Origin: Sciurus carolinensis
Lineage: Eukaryota; Chordata; Mammalia; Rodentia; Sciuridae
Direction of reading: 5' to 3'
Assembly: GCF_902686445.1 (NCBI RefSeq)
Contig: NC_062214.1
Span: forward strand, 57,819,177 to 57,883,176
DNA length: 64,000 nucleotides
Below the pieces are notes generated by a model. It was not told the origin of the DNA and did not search any database. It worked only from the letters and a program-made list of their open reading frames with translations. Position 1 is the first letter of the stretch; every line of letters begins with the position of its first letter. A program made the translations under genes and the position numbers. This document shows positions 35,701 to 48,815 of the stretch, one piece after another.

Positions 35701-36089
35701 AGAGTTTTAGTGAAAATTTCAAGACTCAGTGGTACATGTATGTGCCATTGCTCTTAGGGATGATTCATTCAGAATGGCCGCCTATGCATACATGCAGTGC
35801 ACACTTACTGCTGATACACAATTCAGAACACAATTCAACATGTCAACTTGCTCTTTGACTTGGTGGTAGCCCATATCACCCCAAACACTACCAAGAAGGA
35901 AAAAGAAAACTCCATTTACAAGGAACATTTCTTAGATAGTATGTCAATCTAAAAAGAGGAAAGGTCCATGGGAAAATTGCCACACATGCCCCCCAGGACA
36001 CACAGCAGATACACACAGGAGGGGATTCACCTCGTGCCTGTGTCTTCTGATGCAGCACTGGTAAGAGGCAGCTGCACTCCCACAGTAAG

Positions 36090-36400
36090 ACTGGCCCACT
36101 GATGCTCTCCAGTGCCTCTCAGGCCCTACTCACTCCCTTATCTTCCTAAACTGACCTCCCAGCCATCCATAACTTACCTCCAAATCATTCTTTTCTCTAG
36201 GAAACTTTCCCTGACTTATGCCAGGACTCTACAACACCCTGAAGGAATTACTTCATCATTTTTTATGTTCCTGTAACACCGAGAGCATGTTGGTGAGTTT
36301 TTGCCATATTGTACTGTGATTATCTGGGGACATTGTACATACAACTAAGATCTCCTGTAAACACTTTCAAAGAAATATTTATGGTGTTCTACCATATCCT
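36090..36400 (+). mobile_element. L2 LINE 3' region
   Basis: 'actgacctcccagccatcca', 'ctaggaaactttccctgact' and 'ttttatgttcctgtaacacc' fit a decayed L2 3' region. Confidence 0.5.
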
Positions 36401-36614
36401 ATCATAGGGTGGAAATTTTGCGAGATCAGGCACATTCAGGGTGATATGGCCATAGACATAGAGTGGAAATTTTAAAAAAGGAAATAATAGGCATTATTCA
36501 TACACTAATTTATTCAAAGCACATTGAACTTTTAGCTGTAATACAAGCCCTTCTAGGATACTTCCACAAATAGTGACTGCCTTTTCTCGCTTGGGTTTGA
36601 ATATGAATAAACAA

Positions 36615-36910
36615 AAGTTTATGTTAGTCAATGCAAGATTGTTCGAAGGTAAGATGACTTTTATGAGAACTGTAACCCTATCAGTAGACTAATACATTTG
36701 ATAGATTAATAATTTGAATGGATTATTGGACAGTAACTATAGGCAGTTGGAGTATGATTGAGGAAGGTCACTGAGGACATGCCTTTGGGAATTAAATTTT
36801 GACCCTGACTCCTTGAGTTCTCTCTCTCCTCCAACACAGCTTTCTGCCATGATGCTCTGCCTCATCTTGGGCCCAAAGCAATGGGGTTGACTGACCATAG
36901 ATTGAACATT
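36615..36910 (+). mobile_element. MaLR LTR fragment
   Basis: Internal and 3' part of the 30943-type LTR: 'ttagtcaatgcaagattgtt', 'gattattggacagtaactat', 'catgcctttgggaattaaat', 'tctgccatgatgctctgcct' and 'agcaatggggttgactgacc'. Both ends are missing. Confidence 0.75.
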
Positions 36911-39080
36911 TGTCATTCATCTTGCCCATTCAGGGCCATGGTCACACCCAAGACCTTTTTAAAAAAAAATTATCCTAAATCATCTCACCACTCCATAACC
37001 TCCCTTTTAAGCATGTTTTATCTTTCCAGCATCTGCCATCTAGAACCTTGACTCCAGAAATTCCCACCTCTGCTAGAACCTCTATTTCATGGGCTCTGTC
37101 ATCTTTTCATTGTCCCTCCTGATTTTCACTTCTTCATTTCCTTTCTTACCCAGCTTATTTTCCATGACTCATCATTATAACCACCCCCCTGACATTTGCT
37201 CTCAATCACATTGCTATAGATAATTATTGCCTACTGTAGTCCCCACCAGAGCAAAGGAACACAGTTGAGAAACTGGTCATATGTTATACTCATGGCCACA
37301 TACTGAAAGTGACCCCTTGCCCAGGGAAGAAAACTCCTCCTGTATGTTCCTTGCCAAGGAATGAAGAGTCAATCATTTACAGAGGAGAGAATGAATACAT
37401 GAAAATGTTGATAGATAAATAAAAATGGATTATTTAAGATGGAAATAACAAAAAAAAAGATGGAAATAACAGAAAGGAAATACAATGAAAGTGAAGAAAT
37501 CAAAGATTATCCACAAATATTCAGCTTGATAATTTGGTACTTAGAAGTGTTATTTACTCAGATGAAAAATCAGAGAGGCAATAAGTACAAGGTTGGGAGA
37601 TGGACCAGAAAGGTCAAGTTAAATTTGAGTTATCCAAAGGAAGTTGTCAACAGAGGCAACTGGACATGTAAATATGGGGTTATGGGATAAGTCAAGATTA
37701 GGATATTGATTTGACTATGATCTATATACTTACATGCTATTTGAGCCTAAGTTCAACATTCTTGTACTTTTCATTACACATTACTATCGTCATTGAAGAC
37801 AAAAGGAATGAATGGAGAATGGGAGTGGGGAAGAAAATAAGGATAAAAGAGGAAGGAAGAAGGGGTAGGAGAGATGAGTTGATGAATGAACTCCAGTGAT
37901 CCAAGTGAAAAGTTTCAGATAGGAGTCTGCTTTTACTGAGAAATTCACTCCACTCCACATACATAGAAAATAATTCAGAAAAGGTTTTATCCCTGATGAA
38001 TTTCAACCATCACTGCAAGGATGCTTTGATGTTGTTGTTGTTAAGACTGTAACTTTCTTTCTACCCCATCTTTAGCCCTCATGCCTGTTCAGAACTGGTA
38101 TTAATCAACCTACTCTATGTAAAGTGCTTGCAGGGTAGCAGAGACCTGGGGCTATGTAGGTCTCAAAACTACATAGTTGTTTTCTCTTTAACTGCAACTG
38201 AATTTCTCAGGCATTGTTCTGGAAATTTGATTGGGGGAAGAAACAAATTATCAAGCAACTGGGACACGATTCCCCCACTTACAGACCTGCAATTTTCTTG
38301 CTGATCATTATTCCTGTATTCTCAAATGCTTACAGGATTTTCCTCACTATATTTGTTCCATTACTTACTAAATATTGATGTTATGTTTCCCAGAGAGTCA
38401 TTCCCATGAACTTTTGTTGTTATTTTTATTCTCTATGGAGAGAAAGAAAAACTATTGGTGGGGGGAAAGGGGTGTGGGGAATGGATAATTTATTTCATTA
38501 GGCACTCAGCCTACAGGTCAAATCTTTTAAGAATATCAGATGCAGGGATTTGAGTTCTCTTTATGCAGAAATGCTTAGATTTAAAGAGTGGGATGAGGAA
38601 AAACAAAACTAATATTTTGGTGAGATCACAATTGTTCCCTTGTTCCCCAAAAGTTCTTACTTCATTTGTTTTCCTTTTCAAAGACAGGTTTACAAAATAC
38701 AATTTACAAAATGAATAAATAAATAAATAAACAACCTCTGGTTTCCTGGCCTTCTGTAGTTACATTACTCCTTCCCTGACCATTAACTTTACCTCAGATT
38801 TTTTCAAGCCTTGTTTTCCATTCACAACTCTAACTAGCCAAACTCTTTCGCATCTGGTTCCTCCATCACCCTGTGATTTGGGAGGTTTGTTCTGACTGTC
38901 CCTTTGTTGAGCTGCACTGTCTGCCTCTGCATTATCACAAGATGTTTTTCCAGTGGATCAAGCATCAGCCTGACTTCCATAATAGGATCCCTGGGTGCTT
39001 TGTTCACATGCAGAAAATTTAATAGTTCTTCTCCTATTCCTATAATGAGTTAGGTTTTTAATTATTCCAGATATACTGTC
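36911..39080. other. Unassigned DNA
   Basis: No repeat family recognised over 2.2 kb. There is a local duplication of 'agatggaaataac' at about 37437-37470 and a purine-rich tract at 37800-37880. The 83-codon frame at 37439-37690 starts in that duplication and has no recognisable domain. Confidence 0.4.
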
Positions 39081-39095
39081 TTAAAGCTAGCTGCT
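39081..39095. repeat. SINE target-site duplication, left copy
   Basis: TTAAAGCTAGCTGCT here and TTAAAGCTAACTGCT at 39316-39330: 15 bp with one mismatch, flanking the SINE. Confidence 0.85.
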
Positions 39096-39315
39096 GCTGG
39101 CCCAGTGGTGCACAGTTATAATCACAGTTGCTCAGGAGGCTGAGGCAGGAGGATGGTGAGTTCAAAGCCAGCTTCAGCAATGGCAAGGTGCTATGCAACT
39201 CAGTGAGACCCTGTCTCTAAATAAAATACAAAATAGGGCTGGGGGTATGGCTCAATGGTTGAGTGCCCCTGAGTTCAATCCCTGGTACATAAAAAAAAAT
39301 TAAAAAAAAAAAAAT
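39096..39315 (+). mobile_element. Squirrel-type dimeric B1-ID SINE
   Basis: Left half is 7SL/B1-like: 'gctggcccagtggtgcacag', 'gctcaggaggctgaggcagg', 'aggatggtgagttcaaagcc' (pol III B-box region), ending 'gaccctgtctctaaataaaa'. Right half is ID-like: 'gggctgggggtatggctcaa', 'gagttcaatccctggtac', then A-rich tails. The dimer is typical of Sciuridae. The flanking 15-bp duplication with one mismatch suggests a relatively recent insertion. It depends on L1 enzymes for movement and encodes no protein. Confidence 0.93.
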
Positions 39316-39330
39316 TTAAAGCTAACTGCT

Positions 39331-39965
39331 ATGCTGAATCCCCTTTCTCTGTAAGAGAAAAAAGACCTCTGAAGTATGAACTGATAGAGGAACTAAAGAA
39401 CCTCTTTCCCAAAATTCAACTCTTCATTTTCCAAAATGGCTGAGGTGAATTTTGGTCTTTGAGGAAATTAGTTAATCAATGAAATTGGGAGGTCCTGGGA
39501 AAAGTCTACAAAAAAACAGGGTGAGAACCTCAAAATAAGAGATTCAATAAGAACTGTTACCAAGGCACTAAGTGGGCTTGTTGTATTCACAATGATCCAC
39601 GGAACCACAGCATCAGTTTTTGGAGTCCTTCCTTGTATATGGAGCTTGCTTAGCATACAAATCTGTTGGTTAGTATCCTGGGTTTAAGAGGTTAAGCAAA
39701 AGAACTTGTTGATTTTCATGCTTACCACATTAACCCATAGTTGTTGACCCCATGTGTGATTTTTTTTTTAACAGAAATGGAGGCCATGAGATAGAAACTA
39801 ATACTCATCAAGAAGTGTCATTCACTCCTTGCCATGTTTTCTAGTTCTTCTCACAGTTCACTTTACACCAACCTTCCAAACTTCCCTTGCATTCTTTTTC
39901 ATTTTCTCCCTCTGAACCATTTTGTCATTTTGGACATTTTGTCCATTTTTGCCTTAATACTAACA
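39331..39965. other. Unassigned DNA
   Basis: Nothing recognised. Confidence 0.4.
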
Positions 39966-39969
39966 GTTA

Positions 39970-40205
39970 ATATTTGCACACTTACCATATGTCAGGAAAT
40001 TTTCTTAAGTATTCCAAAGGCATAGATTCACAGAATTCAAGACATGTTATATTATCATCTCTCCTTTTCAAGGTAAAAACAATGCAAAAATCTCTGCAGT
40101 ATAGTGCTAAAACAATTTGTCCCAAATAGCATACTTAATAAATGGTAGCACTGTGATTATAACCCAGGCCCTGGAATCAACCTTAGAGCTTGGGCTCTTA
40201 CCTTG
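39970..40205 (-). mobile_element. MIR SINE
   Basis: 'cttaccatatgtcaggaaat', 'atcatctctccttttcaagg' and 'gattataacccaggccctgg' then 'cttgggctctta' follow reverse MIR. Confidence 0.65.
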
Positions 40206-40209
40206 ATCA

Positions 40210-42445
40210 ATGAATTTAGATCCCCACTCCCTTAGGGTTTTAGTATTTTATCTGAAATTTAATAATTTTAGACTAAAAAAAATGTTCCAAATCTTATCAA
40301 TGATTGTTTTGGGATGGTTGAAATCCAAGTTATGGGCTCCTGAATCAAATGTGTTGGTTGCTTCAGGCCTGGGAGTCCTTCCTATTAAATCTGAAAGCAG
40401 AATATTTGTTGAAGACATCATAGGCTGTTTTTCACTGCCACCTTTCCTATCTACTTTCTCCTTCCTAAGTCTTGGTCACTTATTTATTTATCTTTAATAT
40501 TTCTCATGAATCTTCTGAGCTATAGAAAGTATAAATGGTAAATTTTAATGATATATTCAGCTCAGTTATGGGCAGAATGTTACATGAAGTGAAGGTGACA
40601 TGTATCAGACCTGGGAGAGATGTTAATCTACACATCTTGAAATGAAGCCCTCCAGGAAAACCCACTGCACTTCAGGTCCCTTGTACAGAAAAGTGATCCT
40701 AAAAAGATTGGGTTCAGTGTTTGGCAAATCCTGAAAACACCAGCACTGCTGTGTTTTTGAGAGACACCTAGACTGGGAATGGCAGGGATGCCCCAGAAAT
40801 GGAAGAAAAATCCCTGGTAGATCTGTAGAGAGGATACATAACTCTTGCTACCACTGACACCACAAGATAGATGGGGCAAGTTTCATTATCAAAATGCACA
40901 AGGACATTAAAATTGCAGGTAATCTTTAAAAAATGCATTTCAGAAAACTAAGGGAAATAAAAATTACTCTTAAAATGTATTTTAAGTAATAGATGCTTCT
41001 AAATACAGATTTTTATTACTATGAACAGGCTAACCAAACCCAGAAACTAGAATGCAATAGAGAAAAATAACAGATTTCTACGTAAACCACAACTGATCAC
41101 TTAAAATTTATCAATTATTCTTTATTTATGAGTTTTATTTTTCTCTTCCTTTCTGCTTTTTAAAATTCTTACAAAGATTTGTACTTCCTAACACCACCTT
41201 ACAAATGAAACAACAGATGCACCAACCTGTCTTCTCTCCCACAGTACTTTAAAGAATAAGATTCATACAGTTTTCATTCTTAATTATGATCTGCACATCA
41301 ACCAACAACTATCCTGTGTTTGTTAAAGAACCAAAGAAAGGTAAAGTAAATATAAAGCACCAAGAAAATGATATCAGCTTGATCATAAATTAAAGACCTG
41401 TGAATTGCCACATTTCCATATTGAACATTCTGGCTTATCCTCTTATGTAAGAAGCTCATAGATCACAGCTGTGAGAAACATGTGAGTAGCAATACCCAAG
41501 GGTGGCTCCTGAGAGCTGTTTTCCTTGTGGCTTCTCTGTTGTGTGTGGGCGATAAGGATAATTGCCATTAGAGGAATAGTGAGCAGCAACAATAACAGGT
41601 GCACAGGTCCCTGCCACTAATTCACTGTGCAGGATTTAGATGATCCCCCACCCCATTCTCTGGCTTCAGAACTGGCAGGACAATTCCATCCTCAGAATTC
41701 ATCTTTGCAGTCTTAAATCAGTCAAACTGCTTGGTCAGGTCAATTTCCTCCATCTCCCCTTCCTAAAAGCAGATTAAGTTCCTGAGTCTGAACCAGCCGT
41801 ATTGTTGGGGAGTACAGATGCATGGTGGGACGTGGGAGGCAAGGCCATTGGGAAGATCATTAAACTACTTAACTTTATTTGAGTGATCCTAAATTTCAAT
41901 ACTCCAAAAGTTTAAAGTGGTAAGCACACTGCTTAAAATGCTTGGATTGCAGACTGATTGCATACCTGCTGGGATATATTAGACAAGGAAGCTCCCAAAT
42001 AGGAAGAATGCTGAGCAGGGGTTCCTCACACAAAGGCTCCTACCTGTCTCTCCTGAGAAAGGATCTGTTATGTCTCCATAGACTGGGAAGGCCCTATGGC
42101 CCACAGACATCAGTAAGAGGTTTTCTCTTTTTGTAAGCTGTATTGACGTTCAGGCTGCTATTGAAAAGGTCACGACCTTGTTCCACAGCAGAGGACTTTG
42201 TTGCATGCCTGCTCTGCCAGGTTACACTGGACATTCAGGGTCTGTGAGCTATGCTATTTAAACATCCAAATCTTAGTTTCTTACAGACCCTATCTTTCCG
42301 TTCCTGTAACACTCCATTTGGGCCCCTGGTTGTCTATAGGGCTTTGATAAGGCAATTTTTAACCCAATTTTCCAAGAGTTTCAACTGCTTTAATTCCACA
42401 GATAATTTACCTTTGTTATCAGCTGAAACTGTGCTGTGATTCCCA
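40210..42445. other. Unassigned DNA
   Basis: No gene or repeat recognised over 2.2 kb. Several frames of 60-95 codons exist on both strands without recognisable domains. Confidence 0.4.
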
Positions 42446-42449
42446 TTCC

Positions 42450-42780
42450 TGTCTTTGACTTACACAGCTCCTCCCCTCATCTCAGCCCACTGACACCCAG
42501 CTATACTTGACTTTCAAGTTCTGTTTCTAGTATCACCTAGGCCTTGAGCTGCTTTGTTCCTGTCAGCAATGAAATGTGCCTTTACCCTCCTCTGCAACTC
42601 ATTGCACATGAGTTGTACTTCTGGTTGCCTCATAACTAATTCTGTGTTTGTATACACCCTTGCTCTCCAACACTATATGTTCCTCAGAGGAAGTGGTCAG
42701 AGCAATCATATTTATCACTTTGGTACCTCAAAGCTGGTGTTTAATGTAAATTTGTTGACTGTCTACAAACATAGTGATCC
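42450..42780 (+). mobile_element. L2 LINE 3' region
   Basis: 'gacttacacagctcctcccc', 'cttgactttcaagttctgtt', 'atgttcctcagaggaagtgg' and 'gtgtttaatgtaaatttgtt' fit L2 3' blocks. The 114-codon frame over it (42554-42898) reads this repeat. Confidence 0.5.
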
Positions 42781-44640
42781 CTTTTTCTGCTGCCCATGTC
42801 TCTGGCTTTCATGCATGCATTCAAGGAAGGACGCACACTACACATTGCCTCACTTCTCTCTAAAAAGTGCATGCTGCATGTGGGCCAGTGCTGATTAATT
42901 AGGACACTTTCCACTTATCTAAGTCCACTTTACAGCTTCTTTGTCAATAATTTAATCCTAGTGGATTTCTTTTAATTGATCCATAGCAAAAGAAAGGAAA
43001 GAAGGAAGTGAGGAGGGAAGGAAGAAGGAGAAAACCACAGTCTACCCCAAGCACTTCAGCTCCTCTCTCTTTCAACAGGACTGAAGGAGCCCAAGTCATC
43101 CCCTGGTGAGTTATGTGTCTTGAAGGAAACACTTTAAACTCTCACAAAGAATTTGTTATGTGACCTGAAATACTCGGAAGAGTGTTGGACCATAGTCCTG
43201 CCTTCTATCAGATCAGTCTCTAGTTTGCATCACCCTCTTCTTTTCCTTCTTGTTCATTAATTTATCCAAAAATTACTTTCAATCTTTATAATTTGTCTAG
43301 CTCTCTCTCCAGGCACCAAGGATATCAATCTAATACTAATGTTGTAATTCTAATATTATAATTCCAAAGGCCATGTAGTCCAAACCAAGTGTTCATTGTG
43401 TTTAAATAAATGTACCTTAATAGCCATAAGTCATTAAAAGTCAACTTAAATGTGGATTTATATACTTTAGAAATTGAGGCCCCATTTGCAATCCACCACA
43501 ATGCTTCATAACATACCCTGTCCTCTAATTTCAATGTTCTCCTCTACTCCACCCCTAACATTCTTCAGAAAAAAGTCTTCTATAAACATGCTGCCTGAAT
43601 TTTCTGTCTTTGTCCTTCCCTGATCTCTTTCATAATTAATGTTGTAGCTATACTTAGCCTCCCTTCCTCTTTCAGAGAAAGAAAAGGAGAAAGTGAAAGA
43701 ATAGAAATAAGATTCTTTGCTGCAAGAAGGGAAGTGTAGGATCCAGTAATGTCTATGTAAACAAGACAGAGGCCCCAGCCACCAACAAGCTTATTTTCCA
43801 GCAGAAAAACAGACATAAAAGAATAATTGTTCCTTCTGTATATTGGACTGTACAACCATGGATACATAGGAGGGTGGGCTTTGTGGTCATGCAACATGGC
43901 TGAGCCTCTCTGATGGGCATGTTCTGCCTCCCAGGAAGGCAGCAGAGGTGGGGGCACCATGGAATGAGGCTAGAGAAGGAAGGAGCCCCATCCCAGTAGG
44001 TCTGTAAAGCTTTTGTTCAGGATGCTCAGCTTCAGGTCTGGCTTTTAATGTTCTCTTCACTAACTGAACAGTCTTCAAACTCTTGGCAGTCATTTCTAGT
44101 TCCTGGAAATAGACTTTCTATCTTTTTTGTTACCTAATGAGTCTAGAATTGGACCGGATGCCCCGGTGTGTACTAATCAGTGCCTTTCAAAAGGCACATA
44201 TCTCAGGGCTGATAGAATAACCCTCTGAACACAATCTCAGAGTATTTTAGCTCTTACATCACTGCAGCACACTGAACCCAAAGTATAAATGTTCATTTTT
44301 GATGTGCACATGGATCTTCTTTCTCTACCATATTAACTAATTAAGCACCATTTAAATTGTACTTAGCATGGTCATTATTTCTACCCAAGTGCATCAATTA
44401 TCAACATTAAATTTCATATTCCACTTTGTTGCACAATCACCTAATCTCTCAAAGTTTCTCCTTTGAAATGCTTCTGTTTCCTAATACTTTCTCTATTTTA
44501 ATGCCATCAGTAAATGTGAAAAAAGAAAAGAGTACATATTACCTCTGTAATCTCTTTCATTAAAAACAAAGAAATATAATAAAGATTGACAATTTATGGT
44601 AACCAGTCTTACAAAACTGGGCTGGGGTATTTTTATTTTG
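42781..44640. other. Unassigned DNA
   Basis: No family recognised over about 1.9 kb. The 126-codon antisense frame at 43580-43960 overlaps a second antisense frame and shows no domain. Confidence 0.4.
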
Positions 44641-44642
44641 GC

Positions 44643-44671
44643 TTTTTTGTTTTGTTTTGTTTTGTTTTGTT
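44643..44671. repeat. (TTTTG)n simple repeat
   Basis: Five to six TTTTG units. Confidence 0.92.
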
Positions 44672-44797
44672 CTTCTTTGAAATTATTCCTACCCTAGATC
44701 CATAAAAGACAAGGAAAATGGAAACACTGACAATTTAAATGACTTTCTGAGCCTTACTTAAAATGCCTGTGGTAAAAATGTTAGTAGTTTAGATTAG

Positions 44798-45018
44798 TAA
44801 AGAGATCAAAAGCTTTAGAGTCAGACAGGTTGGGGGTGGACGATAGGGGATAAATTTGAGCTCAGATACCACTCAGCTCTATATCTTTATACAAGTGACT
44901 TCTCTGGGTGTCAGTTTTCTCATTTGCAAGACAGCAGAAATAAGACCCATCTTGTAAAGACTGTTAAGAGAGCAAATAAAAGCACCTAATACATCTGGTC
45001 TATAGAGGACATTTGTGA
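44798..45018 (+). mobile_element. MIR SINE
   Basis: 'agctttagagtcagacaggt' head, 'caagtgacttctctgggtgt', 'cagttttctcatttgcaaga' and 'aagcacctaatacatctggt' tail. Confidence 0.82.
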
Positions 45019-45074
45019 AAACTTCTCTGAGGATGATGATGATGGTGTGACATTTTTGCTACCCATCTTCTAAA

Positions 45075-45290
45075 CCAGGGGAGGGCAGTCATTTTATCTA
45101 ATATACCAGATAGTAAATATTTAGACTTTGTGGTTCACAAGGGCACGTATTCTGCCACTACAACCAGAAAGCAAGCATAGGAAATATGTAAATAAATGAA
45201 TGTGGCTGTGTTTGAAAGGTATTCAAAACCCATTAGAAGCTGCACTTGACCAGTGGGCCATGGATTCTTGCATACCACCTCTTGTTGTAT
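45075..45290 (+). mobile_element. hAT-like non-autonomous DNA transposon fragment
   Basis: Matches a common mammalian element with blocks 'ccagatagtaaatatttaga', 'ctttgtggttcacaagg', 'gtaaataaatgaatgtggct' and 'accagtgggccatggattct'. I believe it is a hAT-Charlie relative, but the exact family is uncertain. Confidence 0.5.
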
Positions 45291-45384
45291 CTCACTAGAG
45301 AGTAGAGTACTGCAGAAGACACTTCCTAAAAGGCTTTCATTGATCTTGTTGGTATTTTTATCCTAGGATCTTTGCAAAGATTTT

Positions 45385-45650
45385 TAAAATTATTTATTTA
45401 TTTATTTATTTTTTACAAACTGCATTTTGATTCATTGTACACAAATGGGGTACATCATTTCCTTTCTATGGTTGTACATGATGTAGATTCATACCACTTT
45501 TGTAATCATACATGTACATAGGGTAATGATGTCTGTCTCATTCCACCATTTTTCATACCCCACTCCCTCTCATTTTCCTCCATGTAACCTAAAGTTCCTC
45601 CATTCTTTTCTCACTCCCCACCCTCTCAAGGTTCATGTTTCCATGATGAT
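45385..45650 (-). mobile_element. L1 3' UTR, squirrel type
   Basis: (TTTA)n reversed tail, then 'acaaactgcattttgattca', 'acacaaatggggtacatcat', 'gttgtacatgatgtagattc' and 'attccaccatttttcatacc'. Closely related to 48.0 kb and 2.1 kb. No ORF2 sequence left. Confidence 0.92.
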
Positions 45651-45899
45651 CACTTGAACAGGTGTTTACAGAGACAGAAACCCTAGAAACATGTATGATA
45701 CCAAGGGCAAGAGAACACAGCAGAGTGTGGACCTCACTATCACCCAGAGTCTTGACAGGACATTTCCTAGAGTCCTATGTGATGAGGGGCGGTCACCTTG
45801 TGGTAAGATCTCTCTAGAATTAGTGGGAGCAATTATATATATACCTGCTGAAGGTCAGGCCCCAAGTTGTACTCTTTAAAAACCATCTGTTTTGCTCTT

Positions 45900-46045
45900 C
45901 TCAGCAACTCTAGAAAAGAAAATATTATAAAACCTTGTTTTATAGATAAGAAAATTGAGGTTTGGAAAGGTTGTGACTTGTCACAAAGCCAGTAAAAATT
46001 GACTGTGCTAATATTTGACCTTAAATCTGTCTGGCACTACAGTCT
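45900..46045 (-). mobile_element. MIR SINE fragment
   Basis: 'ttttatagataagaaaattg' then 'aggtttggaaaggttgtgac', 'ttgtcacaaagccagtaaaa': reverse MIR core. Confidence 0.7.
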
Positions 46046-46985
46046 TCCACTCCTGGCATTTTGTACTTTTCCAAACGTTCTGAAGGATTGCTACATTTCT
46101 GTCTAGATTCTCAACCCAGGTACCCATTGTCTATTACCACTTGACTCTTCACTCATGAACCTACCTGAAACCTATCCATATGCTTAACACTGATAAGCAA
46201 TGTTGCCAGACAACTTTTAAAAATCCACTTGTATTGAATCTACTTGTTTCCTCTTCTAGCTAGTCCAATAGCAATTTAATTTTAAAAAGTAATCAAATGT
46301 GTTTGACATGATTTATTTTCACAAATCTATGCTGCCTCACAGCAATTAAATTGCACTCTTCCAAACGTAATGCTGAACAGAGCCTTAAGTATCAGTTCAA
46401 ATTATCCTCCCATTGGAAATAATAGAACTACTTTGGTCCACAGTCATTCAGGCATTATTTTAAAAATAATGGGATTTTATTTTCAGTTTTATAATTATCT
46501 GTTCTATCTCCTGATTCAAAAGACTCCTAAAGTAGGTTTAATAAATGTCACTACGTGAAATAATGGATTCTCTAATCGTGTGCCACCCCAAGATATAACC
46601 CATTGATACCTGATGTTTTGTCTAATTATATCTTTTCCAAGTTATTGTAATGCATCTATAGGATAGGTTGTCTCATTTTTTTCTTTATAAGTTCAACAAA
46701 TATACCTCTTCCTGTAAGGGATGATGGGTAGGACAAAAAGAGATTGCCTATGCAACGTTTCTGTTCACCAATACCTTCATTCTAGCATCTCCTCCAAGTT
46801 TTTTGTTTATTTCCTCTTTCCCTTGTTCAAAGCCAGGCTAGGAATCTGCTGTGATTTAAAACCAGTTACACATGTTTCTCATCTTTGAAGCAGAGAAAAA
46901 TTAAGGTAGTAATGGACATTGGAAGAATAAGGATAAGGAATAACAAGGTCTACCAATGATTTCTATGACTACAAACAGCAATTAG
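46046..46985. other. Unassigned DNA
   Basis: Nothing recognised. Confidence 0.4.
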
Positions 46986-46989
46986 GAGA

Positions 46990-47100
46990 TCTGAATACAT
47001 TTCTTTAAGCATTTACTCTGAACCAGACTATATGATGAGAGTTTTAAATAGGAAAACAATGGCTTAGAAAAGTTAAGTACCTTCCTGAGGGAACAAAATG
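46990..47100 (-). mobile_element. MIR fragment (diverged)
   Basis: 'aagcatttactctgaaccag' then 'aacaatggcttagaaaagtt' and 'aagtaccttcctgaggg' fit reverse MIR. Confidence 0.45.
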
Positions 47101-47960
47101 AGGAAAGGGATGGAGATAATATTTCCAGTCAGTTCTGTTCAAGGTCCACATGTTTCCTGCAACACTATGCTGTTCTCCTGTGCTTTAAATAATAACTCTA
47201 GTCATGATTCCTTGTTGGTGTTATTGGTGAGCAAAGGTGATATTATTTTCAAAATATTTTGTATTTCTTTGAAGAACATAGCACCAATAACATTTTGTAT
47301 TTGTTGAATTGTTCTACCATTTTTTACTATCTTTGGAGGATTGAGCTTAGCTGTAAAATATACTCAGGAGAAAGAATATATTCATATCCAATGCCATTTA
47401 TGTTTTGCAAAGCCTAGATCATAGTAAGTGTTAAGTAATTATTGATTGAGTGATAGGTTTATTGGTTGGTTAGTTGGAGATTTGTACATACAGTTCATGA
47501 GTCCTTCTATTTGTTTTATCTTTTAATTAATTATTTCATTTATTCATTTGGAAAAATCTTCCTAAACATAAGACAACTAGGGAAAATGCACAACCAAATA
47601 ATAAAAGCTAAACTTCGAAAATAAAACAAGCCTGGAAGAGTTATAGACTTGAGATCATTATATAATGACATAAAGAAAGCTTTTTTACAGTTGGTTGGAT
47701 TGAGTTTGGCCTCAAATGATGAGTAGAATTTCTGCGTATAGACGGGAAAAAATTTCCAGGAGAGGAAATATCATAGACATGAATGAATATAGAATATCAT
47801 AAAGACATGAATGTGGGATACTTATTGGTACAGTGAGGTGATTTGGAAAATGGAGTTACATTTGAATTAAAGGGGCTGTGATTTTGGTTCTTTTTTGTTT
47901 TGTTTTTTATTTTTACTTTAACATGCTTTTTTTATAGAAAATGTTCTCCATCACAAATAA
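47101..47960. other. Unassigned AT-rich DNA
   Basis: No element recognised. Ends in a T-rich stretch near 47890-47935. Confidence 0.4.
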
Positions 47961-48009
47961 CAGGGGTTAATATTTATTGAGCATTTTATTTGTGCCAAGT
48001 GTCATTTTA

Positions 48010-48815
48010 TTTTATGTTTTTAATTATATTTTTATTTTTACCAAGTGCATTTTGATTCACTGAACACAAATGGGGTTCATCTTTTTGTTTCTATGGTTGT
48101 GCATGATGTAGATTTATACCATATGTGTAATAATACATGTACATAGGGTAGTTGATGTCTGTCTCATTCCACCATTTTTCATATCCCCCTCCTCCCTCTC
48201 ATTTCCCTGTGTGTAATCTAAAATTCCTCCATTCTTCTCACTCCCCACCCCCCCACCTTCATTATATATTGTCATCCACTTATGAGGGAAAACATTCAGC
48301 CTTTGGTTTTTGGGACTGGCTTATTTCACTTAGCATAATATTCTCCAGTTCCTTCCATTCATCTGCAAATGCCATAATATTATTCTTCTTTATGACTGAA
48401 TAATATTCTACTGTGTATATATACCACAGTTTCTTTATCCATTCATCTGTTGAAGGGCATCTAGGTTGGTTCCACAATCTAGCTCTTGTGAACTGAGTTG
48501 CTATAAACATTGATGTGGCTGCATTAATGTAGTGTGCTAATTTTAAGTCCTTTGGGTATAAACTAAGGAGTGGGATAACTGGGTCAAAAGGTGCGTCCAT
48601 TCCAAGTTTTCTGAGGAATCTCCACACTGCTTTCCAGAGAGGCTGCACCAATTTGCAACTCCACCAGCAACGTAAAAGTGTGCCTTTTTCTCCACATTCA
48701 CGCCAACATCTATTATTGTTTGTGTTCTTGATAATAGCTATTCTAATTGGAGTAATATAAAATCTTAGAGTTGTTTTAATTTGCATTTCTCTAATTACTA
48801 GAGATGTTTTGAACA
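48010..48815 (-). mobile_element. 5'-truncated L1 with ORF2 C-terminus
   Basis: Reversed A-rich tail at about 48010-48040, 3' UTR to about 48280, then reverse-strand ORF2 to about 48815, where L1 identity stops in 'agatgttttgaaca'. The 3' UTR matches the 45.4-kb copy. Not inverted, unlike the other ORF2-bearing L1 copies here. Confidence 0.93.

Noticed and set aside
43580..43960. 126-codon antisense open frame as a gene
   Set aside because: No domain, and it overlaps another antisense frame; composition gives no coding signal by eye.
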